From Branchiostoma floridae (Eukaryota > Chordata > Leptocardii > Amphioxiformes > Branchiostomatidae): a DNA stretch of 64,000 nucleotides. The DNA is taken from NCBI RefSeq assembly GCF_000003815.2, contig NC_049981.1:25588364-25652363 (forward strand), written 5' to 3'. The notes below the pieces were generated by a model. It made no database searches. It was not told where the DNA came from and worked only from the letters and a program-made list of their open reading frames with translations. Every line of letters starts with the position of its first letter. Position 1 is the stretch's first letter. Positions 1 through 12,078 of the stretch are shown here, piece by piece. The position numbers were made by a program, and so were the translations under genes.

Positions 1-23
1 GCACTTGTACATATATCCCACAG

Positions 24-3000
24 GACGTACCGAAAACTTCCAGAACGCTTTTGATACGGCCGACTTGTCTCCAGACGGAATTCCGCTCGCCTTCTACTCC
101 GGGCTGTTTGCCTTTGCCGGCTGGTAGGTGGATCTATATATAGGATTCACCAGAAATATTTGTTACTACCTATTTTCACCACTCTTATATACATGATACA
201 TAAGATTTTTTATAACATTCATTAGCATGTATACGGATGTATTGTTAGCCTAAAGATCTAGAAGAACAGGAAAAAAATTGAATAGACTTCGCGGTGCTTC
301 CAATCGTCTGGTAAACCTATTCGTAAACTTTCTGACATAGAGAACGCTAACCCATATGGCCATGTTGAAAATCGCGAATCAACGCTCCCCTCTTAAGATC
401 CTTCACGGACTTTTTGGTGTAAGGGTGCGATACCCATATCTCCGTTTCTACAGCCCTTGGGTCACAAAGGTCACTACAGTTCATGGTTACATTCCTGTGG
501 TCTTTCTCCTACAACTCCCGACCTGCCAAATGTTCAGTCGAACAGCCTACCCCCGAGGCCACTGCATCAGTGGTCGATTGATCATAATGATTGTTTTTCT
601 CTCTACAGGTATGGACTAAATAGCCTGACAGAAGAGATCAAGAACCCACAAAGGTATCGATTATAGATAATTTTTGATGTCTAGCATGTCAGAAAGAGAT
701 ATAACGTTAGAGCAATTTCGAAAATGCTCCGCCTAGCTGCTTTCTAAGGTACTGCCTTTTTTTACATCTCCAGTTTATGACTTGTACTTTTTTGTGCCAT
801 AGGAACCTCCCCCTGGCGATCATCATCGCCATCCTGCTCGTCATGGTGGTGTACCTCCTCACCAACGTCGCCTACATCACCGTCATGACGTCACAGGAGG
901 TGCTGACGTCCGGCGCAGTGGCCATAGTAAGTCAAGCTAAGAGCTAACGGATCGACGAAAAAGCGTATCATTTACAGAAAAGCCTTAATGTGCTACACGT
1001 GGAGAAAGAAATGGTTGTTTCTTACACATTATCATCGCTGAAATAAAGGACGGATAAAACTTGAGGGCCATTGAGGTTGATGTTTTCTAAATTGTGTTCT
1101 CTTGCCTTCAGACGTTTGCTGACCGCGTCCTTGGAGTGATGAGTTGGATCATCCCCGTGTCCGTGTCTGCCTCTTGCTTCAGTTGTGTCAACTGCATGAT
1201 GTTATCAACTTCACGGTAAGGTTTCCCCCAAACAGTGGAGTGACGTGTTGCTTTTTTAATTGTCTGTGTATCCGTCCGTCTGTCTGTCGGTCTCTATTTC
1301 AGCACTGCAGTTTCTGTATGTTTTGCCAGAGGGCACAGGATTAAATCTGTCATCTCTTATCTATTGCCAAGAATGCAAGGATGGTCTTGGAATTTTCATG
1401 GGTGTAACGTTACCGACAGCTGTCGCTATTAGAAGAAAATACGTGCAATGTTTATATTTTTTAAACTCATTTGACGTGTTTCTGTCTGTTCTGTCTGCAG
1501 GTGCTTGCCTCCAGGGGTGCTAAGTCTGCCATCTCTGATTATTGCTTGTTATTTTCAGCGTGACGTTTGTCGGTGCCCGTGACGGATATCTCCCCGACCT
1601 GCTGGCCATGATTCACGTCAACATGCTCACACCCCTACCTGCTGTGGCTTTGCTTGTGAGTCATGTACCTACATAAGTGTAGGTGAAGAAATGTGAAATT
1701 TATGTGATTTCACTGGGGAAAAAAACTTCTGAAAGTAAGATAACCAACATAGTTCGATAACTATGTGAATGCAGTGTATGTGGATGTGATATTGTTCAAC
1801 CTCACATTTTTGAAATATTCCATTACATGTTCACATTCTATTCACACAAACAAGAAGGTAACCACTACTTTGGTTATTACCGGGTTTTCGTAACTTTTCT
1901 GTTTTATCCTTGAGTTCATGGGCGCCGCCATGTTGATTTGTGACGTCATTTGTCGGCCATATTATTACCTCCATGAAATGTCATGGAATGGAGGTTATAT
2001 TTTCTGTTATGTGTCTCTGTCTGTGTAGATGATTACTCAAGAACGGCTGGATGGATTGGTTTCATACTTGTTGTGTTGGTGGGGTGTGATGAAAGCTCGA
2101 AACGATGAGATGTTGGGAGCCGTATCTGTCGTTATAATTGATGTAATAATATCAGAAATCACCCCTATATTTGAGTTATATTGGTACAGGCATCGTGCTT
2201 TATGTGTTTGTTAATGGGCTTAGCTGCAAGCAGATAGTGAGGTGACAGCTGTCTCACATACTGTACTGCTGATTTGAGTGACATGGTGATTAAAATGCCA
2301 TTAGGTCCTCTCATCTTAGATGGGTTGGGTGTCAGAAGTTTTATGGGCGATACAGATGTTTTGATTTCGTTGCGATAAGGGACAGTTGTTAGTTGTCTCT
2401 AATGGTACTTTTTTAGCAGACGGGATTGGCGCCAAGTATTCATCTTACAGTTGGTGTAGGGCTGTCAGAGGAAAGTTTGCATCTCGTTTTTGTACCGTGT
2501 GAACAGCTGATGTTATGACATATTGGTGGAAAATCAAATCACCATCTGACTAAAGTTGGCCACATCCCTTCTTCTTTCTGAGTTTCCCAACTTCCTTCCA
2601 CCACACCGCTCTGAGGCATATAGTCGAACCTCAATAATGCTGACAACCTCAGACAGTTTAAATGCCAAACATCAAGCTTAAGGAACACCACGCTACCATA
2701 TGCCGTCGACCTCTTAAACGCACAGTTCACAATATTAAGTGTCACATTTTAATAATTACTAATCAGATGGACATCCTCTGTGTCATTAAATAAATACACC
2801 GCTACTTTCCCATAACATTTATAACCATTATTCTCAAATACAACCGACTATAAACATACATACCATCCACAAAAAAGCAATAAATATTTCATGGAGGTAT
2901 GAGGTCCCCGAACTCTAGTTTCATTTCTTTTGTTCCTCGCAGTGTCCTCTAGCCCTTTTGATGTTGAGCACGAGTGACGTGTATCGCCTGATCAACTTCC

Positions 3001-4052
3001 TGAGCTCCACGCGCTGGTTGTTTATCGGCCTGACCACCGCCGCTGTGCCGTACCTGCGCTGGAAGAGACCGGACATGCACAGGCCACTCAAGGTGAATCA
3101 TTATAATCTCCAAGCAGATGTACGGTTCGGTTATTGTACGCATGTTTTTGCGGCATTTTATACATCATCCTGATGTAATCTGGTGTGTTTGTTTGTGTGT
3201 GTGTGTGTGTGTGCACGCGCGCGTATGTGTGCATGCCTGCATATATATGTGTGTCCGTGTGTGTGTGTCTGTGTGCGTGCGTGCGCACGTGTGTCATACG
3301 TGTGTTTGTGTGCGCGCGCGCGTGTGTGAGTGAGTTTAAGAAGTAAAACGATATAACTTTTTTGTCAGGTACCGCTGGTGTTTCCTGTCACCTTTGCGCT
3401 GGCATGCGCAGTAGTCGTGGCCATGTCTCTGTACTCCGCCCCGGTGGATGTCGGGATAGGTCTGGCGCTAACCCTGACCGGAGTTCCCGTGTACCTTCTG
3501 GCGGTTTGGAGGAACAAGCCGGGATGGCTGATCAAGTTTACAGGTAAGTCTCGCCGGCAAACGTTACTCTTCAGTTTTGCATGTAGTAGCTTGTGTAGTC
3601 CATTGGTTAGTGCCGCCAAACCTAGAGCTCGGGAGTTCGAACCCGCCTGTTATCGCTCACCTGATATGCACGCTACTGGAAAGCGTTGCAGTCTGAAGAT
3701 GCATGTAGCTTTGTTTTTACAAGATTTAGACTATTTGTTTTTACAAGATTTAAACTATTTGAAATACCTTCATTTCAGCCGTTGTACAAGTCTTATGTAC
3801 TTGTAATTTGATACACGTTATGTAGTCACAATCAAATATCGGATGTACCAACTTTGCGGTTTTGTAGTGTAACTAGTGTAAGGAAGTTCATGTTACTATT
3901 AGCACCATGTATCGAGGCATTTTGTCGATTCATGAACCTTCTTTCGGTTTTCTTTTTGTCTTTCAGCTTCTTCGACCAGGACGCTACAGAAGGTCTTGTT
4001 AGTAGTACCTCAGACGAGCAAGAAGGGTGAAGGGGAAAAGTTAAACAAATGA
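24..4052 (+). CDS. SLC7-type amino-acid transporter, copy A (5' truncated by window)
   Basis: Light-chain amino-acid exchanger of the SLC7A5-A11 group (APC superfamily, 12 membrane segments), acting at the plasma membrane, normally disulfide-linked to an SLC3 heavy chain. Exons read as 24-123, 609-653, 803-926, 1112-1215, 1559-1655, 2943-3092, 3369-3543 and 3967-4052, all with GT/AG borders and continuous frame, giving the last 292 codons. Visible family motifs: the TM6 region (SGLFAFAGW followed by LTEEIKNP), NLPLAI opening TM7, [16 protein letters not shown] after TM8, and a PLRW-type loop before the last helices. The tail after the last splice is short (about 28 residues, Lys-rich). N-terminal exons, including the GSGIF segment, must lie left of position 1. 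Compared with copy B, the otherwise conserved GxxNG of TM8 is replaced (SCVNC). Substrate cannot be deduced; b0,+AT, y+LAT and LAT types are all possible. Confidence 0.9.
1966..2900. mobile_element. Candidate DNA-transposon remnant in intron of transporter A
   Basis: A perfect 14-bp inverted repeat (TACCTCCATGAAAT at 1966-1979 and its complement ending near 2900) bounds almost the whole intron between exons 1559-1655 and 2943-3092. The same intron in copy B is under 400 nt and lacks it, so this is an insertion after, or a loss since, the duplication. No transposase reading frame; the left end also holds a small hairpin. Confidence 0.4.
3182..3335. repeat. (TG)n microsatellite
   Basis: Interrupted TG/CG/TA alternating purine-pyrimidine tract just upstream of exon 3369-3543. 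Open frames here are artefacts. Confidence 0.95.
3592..3705 (+). repeat. tRNA-derived SINE in last intron of transporter A
   Basis: A-box-like GTAGTCCATTGGTTAGTG and B-box-like GGAGTTCGAACCC about 35 nt apart, the spacing of an RNA polymerase III type 2 promoter, without a full tRNA cloverleaf. Sits about 50 nt after the donor of exon 3369-3543. A related copy occupies the same place in transporter B (11672-11790). Confidence 0.65.
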
Positions 4053-4087
4053 TATAGACAAGGTCAAGAAGATGATCTGAGATGACT

Positions 4088-4210
4088 GAGTAGTCGCTAA
4101 TGGTTAGTGACCCTGCTGAGGCTGTATCAAGACGTCGTGAGTTCAAATCCCGGCGCCGCTGTGTCGATTACACGACAAATGCACACTGCTGAAAAGAGTC
4201 GCGGTCCTTA
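4088..4210 (+). repeat. tRNA-derived SINE
   Basis: Same family as 3592-3705: GTCGCTAATGGTTAGTGACC as A box and GTGAGTTCAAATCCCGG as B box, followed by a shared body that reads GCACACTGCTGAAAAGAGTC. Confidence 0.65.
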
Positions 4211-4772
4211 GACAGGACGTCAGGTCGTCTTTCATTGTCCATTTTACTTGTTGAAAAGAGTCACGGTCAGTAGAAGAGTAGCTCAGCTGTTCATTGAGTT
4301 CATGTTTCGAAATCACTTCATTTTTAGCCGACTCTCCGACTCAGACAATCAAAGTTCTGTAATTTCTAAATCATATCATGGTCTTTGCATGTGTCTGGCG
4401 GGATATTCTAGCTATGCCCTCACATGAAATCAGTTTTATTTTATCGTTTTGTCTCAACGCTTTACATTAAACTCTATGAATACATAATGTTAGGCTATTT
4501 TGATTGATGCTTGTTTTTCTAGTTGTATTGGAATTTAAAACAAAAACTTCTACATATTCCACAAAGTTATTCTAATTAGTATCTTGTATGCATGTATGAT
4601 GTGTATGTTTGTATTTGTGCGCGTGTACGCGTATGTATGCGTATGCACATTTGTGTGTGCTTGCTTGCGTACATATTTGACTGCGTGTGTGTGTGTGCAC
4701 GCGCTCATGCCTACGTGTGTGTTTGTGTGTGTCATACCCCTTTTGCACGAGATAGCTGACAAGTCAGCAGTT

Positions 4773-4778
4773 AATAAA
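4773..4778 (+). promoter_or_regulatory. Candidate poly(A) signal of transporter copy A
   Basis: AATAAA about 720 nt after the copy A stop and the first canonical hexamer I found there. Position only; not verified by transcripts. Confidence 0.35.
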
Positions 4779-6126
4779 TGCGGACATCGTTGACCTGGAA
4801 ACACAGGCACCAACCCTTTCACATAACCCTGCCCCATCCCGAGATCATTCCCTTCAAGGCTGGCATGGCCTCCCTGCGGCCCGGGTTTTTGTCCAACAAA
4901 CTCATTTAAAATGTTCGGCGGCACACAATACGTTTTCTTCGGTCGCTTACCCTTTCATGTCCACGCCAAACAGTCACGGTTCAACTGTAAAGGTAATCTG
5001 GCACGGCAACACACATTATTTGTCAAACTGGATGACAAATTCTACCAGCCAACTGGACAACATCCAAGTTTTGAGGCCGTACGCTATGTGCTGACAAAGA
5101 CCGCAAATTGGATGTTTGATACTGAATATTACAGTGACGCCATACATATTCTAAACGGGAATAATGTTGAAGTTGAGCGAACAGCTGAATACAATCAAGT
5201 GTCCCAGAATTCCTGGCTGTCTCCGCCTCCCTTTTCTGTGTTTGTTTGAGTAAATAGTGGGAACTGGATTATATATTCACCAGTCGATTTCATTGTTGCA
5301 GAAATGTTATGTTAAATGTTAAATCATTTTTCGTACGCAGATTCAAACCTGCGCCCTATAACTCCGCTCAGTGAAGCTAGAAAACTTTCTACGACGCAAA
5401 TTCAGCTCTGCATAGGAAAATGTCTCATATATGCTGTGCTTGCCTAGGAAGAAAACAGTGCTTCCCAACAATAGTTGACTCATGCATATATATGTCAAAG
5501 TTTAAGCACAATGTCAAATATAGGCATGTACACAGTTCATTCAGGGAATCACTTAGGTCTCCAAGGTCATGTTATCACTTAAGCGTAGAATCGCGCCTGA
5601 CACAATCTCTATACAAAAGGATAATTTCCCTTTTCTACGGTGCACTTCTAGACCCTGCCAAGAAGCCAGGTATGGAACATTTATCAACTCGAACACGCTT
5701 GAACTAAACTCTTATCTGAGAACTACATACTGACCTATTGCGGCCCTCCTCCTACCAGGACCCGTTTGAATACGAAAGTTAATGTTTGACAGCACGAGGG
5801 CCTGTTCACTCATGCCTGTCTATTTTGTGTTTCCAAACACAACGTACCTGACAGGCATGTTGGTTCGCCGCAGGTAAAATTTGTTAACGTTAGTTTTTGT
5901 GTACAGAACTCCCTGCAATCCAGATTGTTGCCAGTGTCCACATAGGCAGGTCTTCGGCACAAGCTCTAGAATACCCCAAAGAAATTTGGCTTGGCCCTTA
6001 ATTCAGGCGGACAATATCACCGGGGCTGGCCAAGCGGGATAGAAGCTCACAGTTACGCGCGGAGAAAACCCAGCCGACAGCGCTGGGAGAGACAGTCTTA
6101 AAGTAGTAACTTTTCTACAGTCAACC

Positions 6127-6692
6127 ATGGCAAGCAAGTCGGAAAATGTTACCCCTGCGAAAGACGCTCCCGCACCCGAAGACAAACCTTCCACGGGCGG
6201 AGATGTCGTCAAACTGAAGAGACGGATCAACCTCTTCAACGGGGTAACGATCCTTGTCGGTACGATCATCGGGTCTGGGATATTCGTCTCCCCGAAGGGA
6301 GTCCTGCTGAACTCCGGTGGTTCCGTCGGGGTGGCGATGATCGTGTGGACGGCGTGCGGTATCCTGTCCGCTTTCGGCGCCCTGAGTTTCGTCGAGCTCG
6401 GTACCTCTATTACAAAGTCAGGAGGCGACTACGCCTACCTGTACGAGGCCTTCGGTCCCATCCCTGCTTTCCTGCGGCTGTGGACGCAGTTTGTGTTGAT
6501 CCGGCCAGCTGTGATGGCGGTCCTGTCGCTGACAGCCGGGAGGTACATCCTTCAGCCTTTCTTCTTGGACTGCGACACGCCCGAGCCCGCCATCAAACTA
6601 CTGGCTGCGTCGGCGATCCGTAAGTTTATGTTCAGATATGTAATAACTTCTGGGTACAAGGCAGACAGCACATTCTGACAAACAGACAGACA

Positions 6693-6744
<52 letters not shown>

Positions 6745-9700
6745 GTACACACAGATACGCAGACACAGATACGCAGACACACGCAGACACGCACACACAT
6801 ACCTTTCCTGTGCTTTGTTGTCTTAAAATAATTTACATCATGGATCATATTCCAATCATTAAGTAAAAGGTTATACATCTAGAATATTTTCCCATGCGCT
6901 TCATTCCCAGTGTACTGTTTACACTCATGTCCGGGTGTTGGCTTAGTGTGTGTGGTTTTTATCTCATCGCCTGGTAAATGTACCATATGTTTAACCCATG
7001 AAGTGGGCATGTCAAATATCCCTTCAGCCAATACTACAGCTGTGTGTCAAGCTGGGCCAAAATGTCATCAAGAAAGACAACGGGGGTGGTGTGGGGGCCG
7101 GCCTTAAAGTTGATCTATAGTTCTGTGAGTGCAAGAACAATCAACTAATGAGTCAATACGAAACACGTCCATGAACCAAATTCCATACAGGTCCCGTCGA
7201 TCTACAGCTTCTCGATCTATAACGTTGTCCACGTGTAACTCAGCCACAACCGGTGCCGACTAGAACAAGGCCATAGCACGTCCAGGACGGACGTTTTGCC
7301 GCAATTCTAGGTCGCACATGCGATGGGCGGGGGTGGTGGGCAAAATCGACCTTGACCTTCGTCTTTATTTTTATTTATTTATTCACATATATTTTGCGAG
7401 TATGAGGCGGAAAGCACAAATTGCTTATATTAAGCCTTCTACTCAAGAAACATACGCATAAGACAAGAATAGTAAACGACATTACATACATAAGTACAAA
7501 ATGGATAACAGAAAAATAAATTTAAACAAGACAAGTTGGTGCTGAATCAATTAGGAGAACCTGCCTGTACAATGGATATAGGTAATGACAAGATCAAAAA
7601 TGTTACAGTTCTGTTGATGTGAGAGAGATGTTGATCGTCTTTATAATACTTTTGAACCCCTATTCTCATACTAAATATGATAACAATCCATATATATATA
7701 TTCAGGTTTTCTTTTATGTTATGATGACCACAAATATCTAGAAACACTTCGTTAACGCACTAACCGACCGACACGCCAAAAACAAGACCTCCATTTTCAT
7801 GTAGGTAGTAACATTGTTGCTAGTTAGAATGTTATGGTAGTCAAACAAGTTACATCACTTCGATCGGAAAAACGACACTATAAGAACAGAACAAACTCAT
7901 TAAGCTCCGAATAACGTAACGTTTGCGCGCATTGCATCAGAATTTCCCAAGCTCGAGGGACGAAGCATTGTTAATGAAAAGAGCCATATATTTCCACACA
8001 AAGCGGTGTATATAGTTAGAAATGCTGACCCTTATGTCTTTTTGCTAAGTCACCATGACTAAATTTAATCAGAGAGAGCAGACTTTACCTCTTAATGCCG
8101 AAAAGCGCCCTTTAGCAGACCATATACAAATTGCAGTTTAGCACACTTGCACACACACACACGCACGTACGAACGCACGCACACACACACACACACACAT
8201 ATACATATATATATATTTATACACCAATAGATTAAACAACAAACAAGTCGCATAGTCAAGTTGACGCCCATCGTGGTTAACAGATTGATCATTCCCCTTA
8301 TCCCAGTTGTGCTGACGTTCATGAACTGCTACAGCGTGAAGTTGTCCACCTGGATACAGGACGTCTTTGCTGTGGGGAAGGTGCTCGGACTCGGGGTCAT
8401 CATAGTCGCAGGAATCGTCCAACTGGCGAACGGTAAAGATACAATACACATCCGAGACTAGTTCAATAGTGTTGCTAATTTCTTGATTAACAAGTTCGTT
8501 ATACACAACCATATTACCTATCAACTTTTTGGTAGTCTTCTACGTTACCCTACTTTTAATAATAATATCTGTATCTTTCTTATATTTTGCATAACACTTA
8601 CCTCTTCCCTCATGACCTCAAATGCAGATTTAAGATTCTCGTAAAAAACACAGGTTTATAAACAAACAAACAGACAAACAAACAAACAAACAAGACCGTT
8701 TTCGAAGTAATATTTGCTGGTTCTACTTTCTACTGCATGGTGCAGTGCTACTTTGAACAACGCGGTCCCAAATGTGGCCATGTCCCAAAGTTTGTATCCC
8801 CTTCTTGTCTTATACATGTCGTACTGGTATATACGTTAGAACCCGGTCGCGGTCAACATATGTATGTCAACAAATTATGTTTCCATTTAGGTGCCACTGA
8901 AAACTTCCAAAATACGTTTGAAGGGAACACAATCTCACCAGAAGGAATTCCTCTTGCCATTTACTCGGGCCTTTTTGCTTTTTCGGGCTGGTAAGGATGC
9001 ACTTATTCTGTGTAAATGTATGATATCTCAATTTCTTACTTAAAAAGAATACTATAAGAAACCGTCCTTCTTGACTATTTCTCGACAATGCTTAATGTTT
9101 TCCATCATTTCTTCAGGTTCTACTTGAATACATTGACAGAAGAGGTCCAGAATCCAAAAAGGTTCTTAAAACTTTATATCGTCATATCAACAATTATTCA
9201 TTCTAAATATCAACTTACAATAGACACTTAAGAGGGGACTTGATTTGAGATCTGCCAATGTCAACAATCCCGTCCAATGCAATAGGGTAGATTTCTAGGC
9301 GAAAAGTACGGTAGACTCTCCGAAGGTTTTGAAATTTGTCGACCCTCTCGCGGTCGCCAAATCCGGCCCACGGTAGTCTCTTTGACAATTGAGTGACACT
9401 TCAAGGCGTGAGTATTTTGATAATGGTGTAACTTTTTTTCCACATCAGAAACCTTCCTCTGGCTATCTTGATCGGCGTCGCCGTCGTCATGGTGATCTAC
9501 CTTCTAACTAACATCGCGTACTTCACCACCCTGACACCACAGGAAGTCCTGACGTCAGATGCCGTGGCAGTGGTTAGAACATGTACACTTTCTAATGACG
9601 TCGTCTGTTTTATGGAAGATGACATTTTAGAACCTACACCACATTGGCAGCAGCATAGATGCCAATTAGCTGTGACCAAACAGCATAATTAGGAGGGCAC

Positions 9701-10640
9701 TCAGGCCTGCTTGAATGTGCAAACATTTATTATTGTTCTGTTGTGACCAGTGAACAAAAGTCATACAAATAGCCAAATGGGACAAAAAATGTACAACAAA
9801 TATATTTTAATTTTTTAAGCGTATTATTCGTTGATAACGTTGATTGTTAAGAACGCTAAAAGACAGTCATGTTAAAATCAACTTTACCATCAAGAAGAGC
9901 ACCATGTGAAAGTCGCATTAAGCTTTCTAAATTCTTTTCAGACCTTCGCCCAGCGCGTGCTCGGTGTGATGGCCTGGGTGGTACCGGTAGCAGTGGCTGT
10001 CTCCTGCTTCGGCTCAACTAATGGACTCTTGCTGTCTGCATCAAGGTATGTACCTGTACTACATGTTCCCTATTTGTCCATTAACTAGAAGTTCGTGACA
10101 CTTCACGATCGCTAGCTTAGTTTGGAAGTAACAGCTTTGGTAGACAGCTACGCAGAACAATGTTTCGCATTCAAAGTATCATTTGTAGGTGGGTTTACGT
10201 GCTACGGTTTCTGTATATGCATACATGTTCTGTCAGAGGGCGCCTTTTCTCAAAGGGGCGAAGTCTGCCATCTCTGATTGCCTTGTTATTTTCAGGGTGA
10301 CGTTTGTCGGTGCCCGTGACGGATATCTCCCAGACCTGCTGGCCATGATTCACGTCAACATGCTCACACCTCTGCCTGCAGTGGCGTTGCTGGTGAGTTG
10401 GAATGATTTGAGAATTTTACATAATCTCCAAGAAGATGTAAAGATCCGTCACAGCACACATACATACAAGGAGACACCCAGACCACACCAAACACCCACA
10501 CAGGATGTAGGTATAAACTTTCTTGTTTTGCGCAGTGTCCACTGACTCTCCTGACGCTGAGTACTAATGCCATGTACTAAGGCCGATAAACTTCCTCACG
10601 AACACAGGCACATAGACGGACAGACAGACAAATAAGCACT

Positions 10641-10685
<45 letters not shown>

Positions 10686-10695
10686 GCGCGCACAT

Positions 10696-10731
<36 letters not shown>

Positions 10732-12078
10732 AAAGTGAAGTACAGTGTGATAACGCAAGTATTGTTTCATTTTGCGTTAGTGTCCAATAGCTCTCCTGAT
10801 GCTGACCACCAATGACGTGTACAGGCTGATCAACTTCCTGAGCGCCGTACGGTGGCTGTTCATCGGCCTGGCCACCGCCACGGTGCCGTACTTACGCTGG
10901 AGGAGGCCGGACATGCACCGCCCATGGAAGGTGACACTAGTAGTCTAGTACCGTATGGAACTTACATATGTTAGTGAGTCATCTTTGCCTATACGTGTCA
11001 TAGAGTGGAATTCATTATCTGTATCATCAATTACAGAAGGGACGTCCTCACCGGGCTTGCGGTTAGATGTGCAAATGTTAGGTGTGACAGGTCGTTCAGT
11101 GTAATATAACCAGCTGCTGTGCCGCGAAGCGGTTATACCGGCTACATAGATACAACTCTGCAACAGACCTACGTCAGCCTACAGATGTGCCTTGTGTTGC
11201 AGGGACTGTCATTTTCGTATAGAACTGTTTAGCCACGGCCGACGCTGTAGGGCTAATATCAATTAGAATAAGTTACCTTGGTCAATATTGACCGAAGGAG
11301 GCCATATAAAAGATACAAATACAGAAGCTGGTGTGTTACTGTACGGGTTATACACTTACAGATATTCTCGTACTTACCTCACTGTTAACGTTGTTTATCT
11401 TTATCTCTTTATGATTACGTTTTGTATAATCTGAAACTTTTTTCCCCAGGTGCCACTGGTGCTGCCCATCATCTTCTCCTTAGTGTGCGTAGTAGTCGTG
11501 GCCATGTCTCTTTACTCCGCCCCGGTGGATGTCGGGATAGGTCTGGCGCTAACCCTGACCGGAGTTCCCGTGTACCTTCTGGCGGTTTGGAGGAACAAGC
11601 CGGGATGGCTGATCAAGTTTACAGGTAAGTCTCACCAACAAGCGCTCAAGTCTTTGAACTAAGAAGTAGCGGTCATAGTCCAGTGGTTAGTGACCGTGCC
11701 TCTGTACCCAGAGGGCGAGTGTTTGAACCCCTTTGCTGTTAATGTTGCCGCTCGGCGACATGATACTGTCGAGGGGTTAATTCACGGTTGATCACGGTTT
11801 GGTGTAGTTCTTACGAAATCTTAGCAATTATCAGACGTTTTAATATTTTATCAATATTCAATTATCAACGATGCTCACGAGTGGCCTACAGTCGTATCAA
11901 TTATTGAATTTTTTTTCCTACAGCATCAGCTACGCGGGCGTTACAGAGTATACTACTCGTTGTTCCACAAGAAGCGCCATCTTCTACCTCTGAGAATCCG
12001 CAGGAAACAGCATCTCAGTCATCTCCTACCTCTAAAACTGAAAAGAAAGACGCAAGCAGTGTCTCCACGTATCTGTAG
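6127..12078 (+). CDS. SLC7-type amino-acid transporter, copy B (complete)
   Basis: Complete light-chain amino-acid exchanger (SLC7A5-A11 group). Exons: 6127-6619, 8307-8432, 8891-8990, 9117-9161, 9449-9572, 9942-10045, 10296-10392, 10781-10930, 11450-11624, 11924-12078; the sum is 1569 nt, or 522 codons plus TAG, normal for the family (about 490-530). The ATG sits in a good context (CAACCATGG). Residues 1-30 are a hydrophilic cytosolic N terminus; TM1 holds the substrate-binding GTIIGSGIF motif (about residues 46-53). Cys149, in [10 protein letters not shown] between TM3 and TM4, matches the position of the cysteine that links LAT1-like light chains to 4F2hc or rBAT. TM6 carries SGLFAFSGW and LTEEVQNP. 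For exon 2, acceptor 8306 restores frame (AI then [12 protein letters not shown]); two upstream AGs do not. The C-terminal tail is Ser/Thr-rich. Tandem paralogue of copy A, about 2 kb downstream in the same orientation. Confidence 0.93.
6680..6800. repeat. (CA)n microsatellite after exon 1 of transporter B
   Basis: Near-perfect CA tract flanked by CAGA units, about 60 nt beyond the exon 1 donor at 6619. Confidence 0.95.
8148..8212. repeat. (CA)n/(TA)n microsatellite
   Basis: CA repeats running into ATATACATATATAT, about 100 nt before exon 8307-8432. Confidence 0.9.
8659..8692. repeat. (AAAC)n simple repeat
   Basis: Eight tetranucleotide units with one CAGA variant, in the intron before exon 8891-8990. 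Confidence 0.9.
10536..10598 (+). pseudogene. Decayed duplicate of transporter exon 8 inside the intron of copy B
   Basis: Within the intron before the real exon 10781-10930 there is a second acceptor-like TTTTGCGCAG followed by about 63 nt that align with the start of that exon. It reads [14 protein letters not shown] where the real exon reads [14 protein letters not shown]. It then hits TAA and a second TAA in frame and dissolves into a CA microsatellite (10643-10730). The intron sequence just upstream also matches. This is a local exon duplication that has lost its coding capacity. Confidence 0.82.
10643..10730. repeat. Compound (CA)n-(CG)10-(CA)n tract, Z-DNA candidate
   Basis: About 88 nt of strictly alternating pyrimidine-purine sequence with a central 20-nt CG run at 10671-10690, ending some 50 nt upstream of exon 10781-10930. 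Alternating CG flanked by CA is the classical Z-forming composition. Confidence 0.9.
11672..11790 (+). repeat. tRNA-derived SINE in last intron of transporter B
   Basis: CATAGTCCAGTGGTTAGTGACC (A box) and GCGAGTGTTTGAACCCC (B box). Lies about 48 nt after the donor at 11624, the same intron position as the SINE in transporter A. Confidence 0.62.

Larger units (their letters stand above)
4053..6126. other. Intergenic region between the two transporters
   Basis: Contains a tRNA-derived SINE (4088-4210), a TG-rich microsatellite (about 4600-4735) and the 5' region of copy B. A 112-codon open frame at 4911-5249 (plus) has no recognisable motif and no matching downstream exon, so I do not call it a gene. 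A pyrimidine-rich stretch and CTACAG end just 6 nt before the copy B ATG (6127), so the 5' UTR may be split by an intron ending there. Confidence 0.5.

Noticed and set aside
3592-4210. Functional tRNA genes
   Set aside because: A and B boxes are present but no cloverleaf with paired acceptor ends; repeated copies with shared tails identify SINEs.
4911-5249. 112-codon plus-strand open frame between the transporters
   Set aside because: No domain, signal or motif I can recognise and no linked exon; chance cannot be excluded.
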